Source: Patiria pectinifera (taxonomy: Eukaryota; Echinodermata; Asteroidea; Valvatida; Asterinidae). From it: DNA of 64,000 bases. The translations under genes were made by a program, and so were the position numbers. Positions 55,311-64,000 of this stretch are shown piece after piece (the stretch's first letter is position 1; every line of letters starts with the position of its first letter). Below the pieces are notes generated by a model. That model saw nothing but the letters and a program-made list of their open reading frames with translations, was not told where the DNA came from and searched no databases. The stretch spans positions 25,174,392-25,238,391 of the forward strand of contig CM057142.1 of NCBI GenBank assembly GCA_029964075.1, written 5' to 3'.

Positions 55311-56236
55311 TCAACCCAGTTTTGGCGGGAAGCCTGGGCTGATGCTCCTCGTGGTCGTGGGGGTTGGGGGCAGTATCTGGCGATGTGGCCAACCTCGTAG
55401 CAGTTGAAGCAGGTGGGCGGCCCTCTGTATACTCTGGGGTGGCTAGGGGTTTTCTGATGGGACAGGAGTAGGGACACCTGCCCACATAGCTGGCTCAAGG
55501 CCTCCTGGGTGGCTTTCAACTGGCTGGCCTGCTGATCCAGCTGTTTCTGGAGACAGACCGCAGTGTCGTCAGTCTTTGCCTTGGCTGCACGGGCCTCTGC
55601 AACAGGTGGTAATGGGGGGCTCTCCCAGGACATGACCTTGTTTCTAAGGTCAGAAAACTCCACTCCTGGGTTCTCTTGAATATACCGCCTGACCTCTCGC
55701 CGTAGAGATACATCAGCAAGGCCCGACGAAAACCTCTCGTTCAGGATGTCATCTTTGTTTTCCAGGAGGGGACTGCCCTCGGGTGAAGCAATCTCCACCT
55801 TCCTCAGCAATTTGAGCAAGTTCAGGGAGAATTCTTGAATCGACTCTCCCCCTCTCTGTCTGCGGCCATAGAAGTCTTCCCAGCGGGTAGATGGGGTCTC
55901 ATGACAGGTGTACGTCTTGATGATGTGCTCGATGATCCTGTCTGCAGTGCTTCGCTCGGAACGGGGGCAGAGCCGAATCTCTGCTCGTGCACCGCCGGTG
56001 AGATGGTCGAGCACCATCTGTGCACCCTCGTCATCAGACATGTCCTTGGTCAGCCGGCGCATGTCTTCAGCCCACTCTCGTACCTCCGGGTCTTTGTCAT
56101 GTGTAGGCCTTCCTGCCAGCTTCGTTCCCCGGTCTCGAGGCACGACAACTATCTTGGGCATGCTGGCCTTCCCCGTCCCAGTCATGGCATCCAGCTTTGC
56201 CGCCAGGGACTTTACCTCGTCCTGTAGTGCCTCCAT
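55244..56236 (-). CDS. Gag-like protein of gypsy-type element
   Basis: 330 residues from ATG 56236, 66 bases inside the 5' LTR edge, to TAA at 55244-55246. The N-terminal part resembles a retrotransposon capsid ([20 protein letters not shown]). A Gln-rich coiled stretch follows ([20 protein letters not shown]). Near the C-terminus is a CCHC zinc knuckle, [14 protein letters not shown], for RNA binding. The frame is intact, unlike pol. Confidence 0.9.
   Translation of the reverse strand: MEALQDEVKSLAAKLDAMTGTGKASMPKIVVVPRDRGTKLAGRPTHDKDPEVREWAEDMRRLTKDMSDDEGAQMVLDHLTGGARAEIRLCPRSERSTADRIIEHIIKTYTCHETPSTRWEDFYGRRQRGGESIQEFSLNLLKLLRKVEIASPEGSPLLENKDDILNERFSSGLADVSLRREVRRYIQENPGVEFSDLRNKVMSWESPPLPPVAEARAAKAKTDDTAVCLQKQLDQQASQLKATQEALSQLCGQVSLLLSHQKTPSHPRVYRGPPTCFNCYEVGHIARYCPQPPRPRGASAQASRQNWVEAPPYNPSQRVNKDSPNANPPQ
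55262..55268 (-). promoter_or_regulatory. Candidate -1 ribosomal frameshift site CCCAAAC
   Basis: In the gag frame the heptamer sits as C CCA AAC, matching the X XXY YYZ slippery pattern. It lies inside the gag/pol overlap (55244-55310), shortly before the gag stop. A -1 shift here enters the protease frame. No downstream pseudoknot was worked out. Confidence 0.5.
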
Positions 56237-56301
56237 CGATGTTGTTGATCACGCCACCAACCCTTTTTTGTGTGTTTAACTTGTATCCTGTCTACGACGC
56301 T

Positions 56302-57749
56302 TGCGACCCGGATATTGGTTCTTTTTACAAGTTTATTTTAACAGCAACAAAGGAAAAAGGGTTGATGGGTAAGTCTATAATGAAAAACAGAAAGGAAACA
56401 ATAATAAGTAAACATCAAACTATGTAAAGTATATAACTACAGTAAACTAGAGTCTAAGAAATAGGAAAATTAAATCAAAGTTAAATCAAAATTAAATCAA
56501 ACAACTTCCAAACTTCTTGAATTCTTTCGTCAAAGAATAAAGGTTCCTAGTTGAGGAAATTACGCTCTTAAGTAGAATTATCCATGAACAAGTTGTTTCT
56601 TTATCCACCTACTTAAATATTCACAACAACTTTAGAGTCCAGGCAAGAACACTAAAACTTCTAGGCAGTGCTGCACTCAATAACAATTTACCACAAAAAC
56701 TAATACATACTAATGAGCTAGGGAGTAGCAATACTAGCAACCTTTGTGGTTTCCCTGTGCGGGCTGATGGTGCACTGATCACATAGCAATTACCAGAAGC
56801 TGTACACAACCCTACTCACACAGCACACAGTATCGATATTATACCCACACATGTAGCTATGCCTATTATCGATATGCAACTTAAACCACAGATTCTACAC
56901 TCAGCTATAAACCTGGAGTGGAGGTTCCTAATGACTCTACCAGCTGGTGTACTCCAATACTCCTTAATTCTTCCAAGATAAACCACAAGATGCAGTGCTG
57001 GCAGTCTTAGGGTGTGGGCTAGATAGTCCATACATGTACATTCATTTGAACTGCATGTTTTCTAAGGAGTAGTCCCCAAAGTTTGCTAAAATATTAAGTG
57101 AATAACTTAATAACTGAATTGTGAATTACAGAATTAAATATGTCTCAACCACTCTGAATAAGTGAACAAATAAGAATTAACCAAAGATAAAAAGTAACTA
57201 AACTTTAGCTTAAACTAGCAAAGAGCTTTGCAAGAAGTAAAAGTAAATCAAATAGTAAGAAATCTGATAAGGATAAGAGAATATCAAAATACAATGAACT
57301 TGAACTCCTCAAATGACATTGATAAATCCCTAGTGGACTTGCCCAACAGTTTCAGGGAGTCTTACGGTACGAAAAGTGATAAACTTATCCTAACAATTAA
57401 AATGCACTAAATCATCATCCTAAATGATAATAACTATGAACACAAATATGAATTGTAGACTAGTAATAATGAGAAATAAAGAATGATATGTAACTTATGG
57501 AACAAGGATGGGAAATGAGCACTGAGTTCTTGACTAGGACGACTGGAGCTTAGGAATAGATGCTTCCATGATGATGGCTAAGAATGAAAATACTGAAAGT
57601 TCAGACTGTTCACACTGACCACACTGACCACATCTCAGGGTCTATGAACTCCAGTGGGTGGCTGTTACTAGGGCAACCAGTGGGCCTTCCTTGTACCATT
57701 GAGCTAAACTAGTCTTAAAGGGGCAATGCACTGAAAGTGCCTGGTCACA
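56302..57749 (-). repeat. 5' LTR of the gypsy-type element (1448 bp)
   Basis: Direct repeat of the 3' LTR. It should hold the promoter and the RNA start for leftward transcription. Visible differences from the other LTR include CTTAATTCTTCC for CTTCTTCC and AAGAATTAACC for AAGAATAAACC. The primer binding site just inside (56301 downward, AGCGTCGTAGACAGGATAC) could not be matched to a tRNA by eye. Confidence 0.95.
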
Positions 57750-57753
57750 TTCC

Positions 57754-58798
57754 ATTACTTGAAAATTACATGATTGATTTGAATGATTTTTGTACTAAAA
57801 GAACTTCAACAGGTTATAGTAGCTCCCGATAGAAGCAAATGCGAAAGTATGGGTAGATGATGCTCGCGCTATATACAGCGTAACAATATTCTCGGTCATC
57901 TCTGCCCATAAATAAATCATTGAGTGTGGGTTGCAGTGGTCCAAAAGGTACTACTCTGCCAGCCTAAATAATAATTGGATGACATTGGGGGAAATTTTAA
58001 GATTTACCAAAACCTGGTAAAAACAATGCAAAAAAGTGATACATGATTCGACTACCTGGTAAGTTTAAGTTATGGCCTTAATATTCCGTCTCTTTAGACT
58101 CATCATCGACAATGCGTTTCCTTTTTTTAAGTGCAGAGACTGGGGAGGAGCCATTATCGAGAAGACATAATTTTCAACAATTGAAGGGGCTATATATGTA
58201 CACTGGACTGGAAAGAAAATGCACATGTGATTGACACCAAGCAGATTATCAGTCAACGATTTTCGCTGCAGCAATTAGTGAATCTTTTGGGATTGTTTTT
58301 AAGCCAATAAAATAGATGAAATTTTTTTTACGGCTGGGGCAAAGTGGGGATGGGGCGAAGTGGTTAGGGGCGAAGTGGTTAGGGGCAAAGTACAAACCCT
58401 GGAAGTAATGAGAATGATCCTCCGTGGCGGTCTAGAATACACTCTGGAAACTGAACCAATCAAAATACTGATTCAAAATTATCTCCCATATGTTGTATAC
58501 AAAATTGAAAACATTATCTCCTATCGGTAATTTCATCAGAAATATAGTCAGCATCGTTTGGTCTGGGAACCAGACTACGCGCGTGGAGCTAGACTTGATG
58601 ACACGTCGTTAGACTATAGTGGTTTAAGTCCGTCATCGATCAGCGCCAAAATCCGCATACCACCGCCGTTCATGCAACGTGAGCGATACAACCATTCATG
58701 CAAAAGTCATGTACTACCACGCGGCATGGTCAGTTTGCATACACAGAGCACATGCATGGGATCGCACACGCATGGGGTCGAAAATGTGGTGACTGCTG
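57754..58798. other. Intergenic stretch with short GGGGCRAAGTGGTTA repeats
   Basis: No gene recognised. At 58335-58392 about four units of a 14-15 bp repeat (GGGGCGAAGTGGTTA) occur in tandem. Confidence 0.5.
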
Positions 58799-58916
58799 TA
58801 TGTTCCGACACCCCTATGTTCCGACAACCTAGATTGTGTTACTCCCGGTTAGGGTTAGGGTTAGGGTTAGGAATAGGAATATGTGCAGTCGGAACATAAG
58901 GGTGTCGGAACATAGA
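58799..58916. repeat. Hairpin element enclosing TTAGGG repeats
   Basis: TATGTTCCGACACCCCTATG with TTCCGAC faces GTCGGAACATAAGGGTGTCG with GAACATA, forming about 25-bp arms. Between them 58847-58871 is (GGTTAG)n, four copies of the animal telomere repeat. It looks like a small inverted-repeat element with interstitial telomere-like sequence, not a chromosome end. Confidence 0.65.
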
Positions 58917-60250
58917 GGTGTAACCGAAAATGTACGTAGCGTCCCTGCTACTAGGACAGCGTGCAGTACGTCGTACCCCCGGCACAGAGCTTGGCAGTCG
59001 CGCGTGGCGGACGCGATTAAAACCACTCATTACAGACTTGATTTCAAGTCTAGCGTGGAGCCAGTTACCGAACGCAAAGTAATTACCGACTAGTCTATGT
59101 AATAGACCATGCCGCAAGTCATGGTCTATTATGCGTGAACAGATTTGCTGATTAATTACGCAAGACCCCGCCTCTTGACCTCCTAGATTTTGACCAATCA
59201 GCGGGCACTTTCTATATGGTCTTCGGTCAATCACCCGTTGCACGTCATAGACAATGAATAAAAAAAAATGTGTCCCGCGCTCTGTATCATGTTACGTGAT
59301 ACTGCACCCAGCTGTTGTATTACAAAACACTGCATTCGAATTGACCAATCAAACCATTTAGTCTTGATTTAGGAATGAAGTGACGTTACGATTTAGTAAA
59401 GTCGACTCCGATTGGCTGGCGCGCTGCTTGCATATATTTGCATGTCTAGACATATCAGACGTTATACAATGGATTTGGCTCTGTGGATAACGGGTGATAC
59501 TCAGACTAATTACCGACTTGGCACCAAGTTATTCTTTTTTGAGGCCATGTGCATTGAAAGGGTAAAAAGGGAGTGGGACATGGACGAAAAATGCTGTGCA
59601 GCACCGATCCATGAGAAAACTTGGGTACCAACAGATTTACCCAACAATAAAATCCAATATACAGGATGAGTCAAAAAGAATGTGACCGGCTCAGAATCCT
59701 TTTTTAAAATGTGGCTTGTTCCATGTAAAAGTAGAAGTATCGACTAGTAACTGTGAATAATGTACATGAATTTGCACACTCTAATCACAAGTTATCTCTA
59801 TGTTAATAGAAATACCACAAAAATTGGCTGTCCACCTCTGATCAGTTACCGATATGATAGGCATTCATGAATACCTTTTAAATCCAATGAACAACAGGGT
59901 TGTCCTACTGCCATGAATAAACAAAAATTTGCAAAGGAAAACAGACAAACATCACCATCATCATTTCAGAAAAAGAATTGATTTGTCACTCACATGCAAA
60001 ACACAAAATATTACATAAAATAATGCTTCAGTCTTGACTTAAATTACTAAAAAAATCATTTGAATTTGAATGCCTCGTGTGTAATGTCTGGTTCACACTC
60101 AGTTGAATAGCTTCAAAGCATGTGGCATTTCATGGACAGTTGTGAAACATGAGTTCTTTTAGTAAAACATGCATATAACTTCTGTGCATCACTTCACTGC
60201 CTAAACCTTACCCGGTGGACCACATAGAGTGATGCACATTTTGTAGGCCA
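58917..60250. other. Intergenic stretch with a small hairpin and a lone transposon end
   Basis: AATAGACCATG/CATGGTCTATT makes a hairpin at 59099-59133. ACAGGATGAGTCAAAAAGAA at about 59659 looks like a mariner-type terminal repeat with no partner seen. The part next to 60250 is the 3' flank of the second C11orf68-like gene. No other gene. Confidence 0.4.
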
Positions 60251-63200
60251 TCATTCATAAACTGAAATGACAACGGAAGCATTCTTCCTAACATGAAATT
60301 CACTTGCATAAATGGTCGGTTTAAGTCCAAACTCATTGTCGCGATAGATCCTAAGATGGGTGAAGGCGTCGGGCTTATACGTCAGCCGACAGCGAATACC
60401 TAGCTGGCGAAGCCTGGTCTCCAGTTTCATCACCCCAGACTTGTCTGTGAAGTCCTCTGAGTAGATGCAGATGACGTGCTTGTGACCGCTGTCATCTCCC
60501 ATTGTGGGCGCAGAGCTGACCTTGGTAGAAATCCCCAGCTGGCCAGCGACCGTCGCTCGGAATATCCTCTCCCATGTCAAGTCAGCATGGATGCCAGTTT
60601 CCTTCATGACCATCCACTTGCCGCTCAAGCATCTATGCAGAATTTGCAGAGAAGAAAATAGCGATGGGGAGTATTTACAGGAGGCTTAGTCTTTTTGTTA
60701 CCCTCTATTTGAGACAAGTTCCTGACAAGCACGGTCAAGTCGTCACTGCAATAGAGGGGCCTACTAGTCTTGGGACCTTTGGCACAAGGACCCAATGTAC
60801 AGGGTGGATAAAAAAAAACTCCGAAACCGAGATATTATTGCTTATTGGAACAGAATTAGGGCACATGTGAATCAAAGGGAGATATCCTCTGTTAGGCCAA
60901 AAAAAAGAAGGTTTTTTGGCCTTAGGGTTGAATCTCCTCTTTAAAATGAGAACCTTATCATGCACGGTTGACTAAGCAGTGAACAATTTTATAAAAGGGT
61001 ATATTTAGAGACTTGTGCAACTTTTCATGGTAAAATCTCTTTTTGTCCCCACCTACCTTGATTGGCAACCATAGCCTTTCACTCTGTGACAATTGACACA
61101 AAAACCACAATTGACAAGTGGGGCAAGTCTCTAAATAGACCCTTTCGTAACACTGGTCACTGCTCAGTCAACCGTGAATGTAATGACATGACCAGGGTGT
61201 CATTTTAAAGAGGAGATTCAACCCTAACAGAGGATATCTCCCTTTGATTAACGTGTGCACTACTTCTGTTCCAATTAGCAATAATATCTCGGTTTCATTT
61301 TTTTTTTTATCCACCCCGTATAATCTGTATACATAGCGTATTTACCCTCCTGCTATTTTAACAGTCACAGTCAGTCAAAATTCACTTCCACTTCCCCTGC
61401 TATAATTTTAACAAAGGCTAGTCACCAGTAGTCAGATCATATGTCAAGCAAGCACTGTGATTATAGTCAAACTGGGTCAACATGTCAAAGCAGACAAGTT
61501 GAGGTCACAGCCGTACGTTTTATCACTCACCTGGAGTCAAAGCATATAGCTGTATCATGTAGGCTGGGAATTATTAAATGTTGAAAACGGTCACTTGTTT
61601 GATTTTGACTGAAAGGACTACTTGGTACATAATGCATGTTTGCATGGGAGGGTTGTGCTTGGAATTTTGGGGCTTGTTTGCCAAAGTTCACAAAACTGGA
61701 TTTGAATCATCTCGTTGATGGTACCCTCTACATCTGATGGCTTGTCACGATTGCCATGAATTGGCACTGGCTGCATTAGGGGAACAAAATCCACACCAGT
61801 CTCGGATCAAGACTGCAGGAGGCCTAGCTTGGGAACAAAAGAGATATCAACAGGGCCATTTATAATCCCACCCAAAGAATATCCTGGGCAGTTTGGATCG
61901 AATATATACTGTGGATCAGATGCCAATACTGACAGAATTTAATGTTGGTCAAGCCAAAAAACAAATCTTGTACATACAAATACAACATGGTTTTGGGGGA
62001 GTTGGGCAAAATTACTTGTCCATTAGATCTTGCTGATTTTGACTTCCTTCTGACGCAAAGCTAAGGAAGTTGTGCCACTGGTAACATTATTGCAATGGTT
62101 TGACCAGTTAAAACTGAAGATTGGCCATGATACATCCAACTCACCTGTGGGCAACAGCGATTCTTTTGATTTCCTGAAAGGTCACAGGTTGTCCTGACTG
62201 CAGTAAGTCCTCCCACGCTTGGCAGAGGCCAACTCTGTCACTGGCCTGTTCATCTCCTTTTGTTTTACTATTGTCACTTCCATTCTCTGTAGTACTGTCA
62301 CCTGTTGGTGCCGTACCACAGATCCAACTGACTCGTGATCCATTCACTCTATTAATACACCATCAAAGCAAAGTTGTGTTACCTGCCCATGCTTTTAATT
62401 TGGGATAACCTGAAGAATGACCCTCATTGTCAAGCTGTAGGAGTTTGGTCCTGGGGATTGGATCAGTGCATATTAAAGAACGAGTACGTTGTATAGTGAA
62501 GTTCTCACAAGTCAATCAAATCATGTCACTCAAAAATCCTTCATTCTCAAGTCACATCACAAGCCTTTAATTGAACTTTTACAATGGCATTCTAATATGG
62601 ACTTGTGATCTGAATATCGATGGACAACTAGACACATCTCTTGAACCCAGGTACACGGTAGAAAAGTAAAGATTTGTCCTGGGTTTCATGGCTCATCAAC
62701 CTATAGCTCCCATAGCAAGATAAATGACCCATGTAAGGCAAAAAAAAAAAATAGTCGGTCTCTCGTCAGACCGATGTTCCGGAATTGATGCGGCAACACA
62801 TTTTTTTTCAAGCTTGAATTGTACAGACAAGGTGGGTTCTATTTTGTTTTTTTTTGTGTCCTGTCCTCCATAATTTGCCTTGGTGCCCTTTATCATTTGC
62901 CTTGGTGCAATTTCCCCATTCCTTGGTGCTCCTTGGCACAAAAATTTGAGGTGCGGCAATAGAGGGCGCTGTTGTAGCTTCCGTGTTAATTTGAAGAAAA
63001 AAAGAGGTTGACGCGCATGATTAAAATCGACGTGCCCGCTGACCAGAGACCGAGTATTTTTTTTTTTGGCCTAACGTGTATTTTTTAAATCTCACCAAGC
63101 TTCCCCCCCAAGAATATGCTACTTACTCTTTGACTCTGGACGGTGGATATTTTGCCAGGAACTCCTCCACCTCGCATTTCAGGTTGGCCTCCTGCTTCAG

Positions 63201-63361
63201 GTTGGGATCAAAGATAATCCATCCACCCCGGACTACGGCTAAGGCTTCAGCTGCTAGTTGCCTGGCCATTGAGTGATGCCTGGCTGATCCTGTCTGCTGG
63301 TCTGCAAACCTGAACTGCTCAGAAGTGCTTGGTAAGGGCTTACTTTCCAGAGGTGGCCAAG
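60251..63361 (-). CDS. UPF0696/C11orf68 (DUF1917) family protein, gene B, 5' exon not found
   Basis: Three exons correspond to exons 2-4 of gene A: 63361-63127, 62348-62145 and 60632-60251. GT/AG sites and the phase 2 junctions between them are kept, and exon 4 has the same 382-bp length. Conserved blocks include EVEEFLAKYPPSRVKE, AWEDLLQSGQPVTFQEIKR and SGKWMVMKETG. The domain differs from gene A at roughly a fifth of residues, so the copy is not very recent. Exon 2 has four extra bases (CTTG) after the acceptor, which changes its entry phase. No acidic first exon like that of gene A is seen up to 64000. It may use another first exon beyond the window or be a decaying copy. Confidence 0.7.
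60800..61318. mobile_element. Mariner-like foldback MITE in intron of gene B (519 bp)
   Basis: CAGGGTGGATAAAAAAAAAC and its inverse TTTTTTTTTATCCACCCCG are the ends, with TA on both sides. The inverted match extends far inward (CGAGATATTATTGC, GGGAGATATCCTCTGTTAG, AGAGGAGATTCAACCCTA). It has inserted at CCCAATGTA, a site also present in the matching intron of gene A. Confidence 0.8.
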
Positions 63362-63383
63362 CTGGTTCAATGACAAACAACAA

Positions 63384-64000
63384 ATTTCCTTAATTAATTC
63401 ATTTCTAGTCGGTTTTGTGTCCTGACTCCATGCACGAACATTAGAAGGCACTTTGTGACCACTCAAAGACACTCAAGAGAGTTTGTGGGACAAACCCTGT
63501 TCACGCCGATTTGTTTCTTTAAGGCTCCGCAAGAACACAACCAATTTTTATCTGAATGTTCACAACCCCACATTGTCTTCACATAAGTGTATGGGATTCA
63601 CATGGGAATTTTCCATACGTACAGTGAAAACATGTAGTATTGTGTATTTTGGGTCTGATTTATTTTAATTTGCGCAAAAAAACTATCGAAAATGACCCTC
63701 AAATATGATAAAACCTCGTCTTAATATATTTCAGGTCGATGGTTCTTAAAAATAACGGAGAATTTAGGTATGCACAACGCATACACCGCATACGCACAAT
63801 ACTATTTAATAGCGCGCGTGACTGCACTGTGTATGTGGTGCTAGTACAGCGGGCAACGAGCGACTTGCTGCGGCAGGAAGTTTTGACGCTGCTTCAAGAG
63901 CGGTACAATCGGTACAACCTCGAAATCAATGAGAAAACCAAATAAGTACATCAAAAGGTTAACCACGCAAAATACATACATGTAGGGCCTACACAAATAA
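63384..64000. other. Region upstream of gene B exon 2, no exon recognised
   Basis: In gene A the first exon lies 224 bp upstream of exon 2. The matching place here shows no similar acidic coding segment. A + strand frame at 63739-63945 has no motif I know and is not called. Confidence 0.4.

Larger units (their letters stand above)
49036..57749 (-). mobile_element. Ty3/gypsy-type LTR retrotransposon, 8.7 kb
   Basis: Two direct repeats (49036-50481 and 56302-57749) begin TGCGACCCGG and end GGTCACA on the + strand, i.e. TGTGACC...GGTCGCA in the element's own direction. TTCC flanks both sides (49032-49035 and 57750-57753). Gag, protease, reverse transcriptase, RNase H and integrase follow in the order of Ty3/gypsy elements, with no envelope frame seen. 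The LTRs differ at only about a dozen positions plus a few small indels, so the insertion is young although pol is broken. Confidence 0.95.

Noticed and set aside
58847-58871. Chromosome end
   Set aside because: Only about four TTAGGG units occur inside a hairpin, with genes and repeats continuing on both sides.
63739-63945. 68-residue + strand frame near the window end
   Set aside because: No recognisable domain, no splice or promoter support, and truncated context.

Overview
The window looks like nuclear DNA of a marine deuterostome invertebrate, most likely an echinoderm. The evidence is spliced genes with GT-AG introns, AT-rich intergenic DNA full of GTACATGTAC and TAGGCCTA-type motifs, tRNA-derived SINEs, foldback elements, and host genes of animal families. 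There are no bacterial operons, rRNA genes or CRISPR arrays. The species cannot be named from the sequence.

Layout. (1) 1-8752 holds a recent tandem pair of seven-membrane-segment receptor-like genes on the + strand: only the last exon of copy 1 (1-548), then a complete two-exon copy 2 (1094-8752) with a 6.1 kb repeat-filled intron. (2) 9-14.7 kb is gene-poor, with small transposons and a broken C-type lectin fragment (about 10.6-10.9 kb, - strand). (3) 14726-18006 is a four-exon - strand gene of the C11orf68/BLES03 (DUF1917) family. A second copy sharing exon order and intron sequence lies at 60251-63361. (4) 18.3-24.6 kb is almost all non-autonomous transposons, including a foldback element that carries about 60 copies of a 14-bp repeat. 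(5) 24.8-48.6 kb is read as a nest. An outer DNA transposon, with long inverted ends built of 53-bp and about 170-bp repeats, has its coding region split by an 18.7 kb CACTA-type element (25970-44685, ends CACTGT, flanked by TA). The CACTA element carries a zinc-finger TNP2-like transposase gene and a second spliced gene, both on the - strand. Its large introns hold further palindromic elements. (6) 49036-57749 is a young Ty3/gypsy-type LTR retrotransposon on the - strand with two nearly identical 1.45 kb LTRs, an open gag and a pol broken by one stop and about two frameshifts. (7) 57.8-64 kb has small hairpin elements and the second C11orf68-like gene.

The main theme is mobile DNA. At least eight short elements with hAT-style ends and 8-bp target duplications are visible. 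Several have private tandem arrays inside (AAGTC, AAATC, GCCTTG or 171-bp units). The strongest candidate for something little described is the nested CACTA module at 25970-44685 and its second gene. All gene models are read by eye from splice signals and reading phase, with no transcript support.
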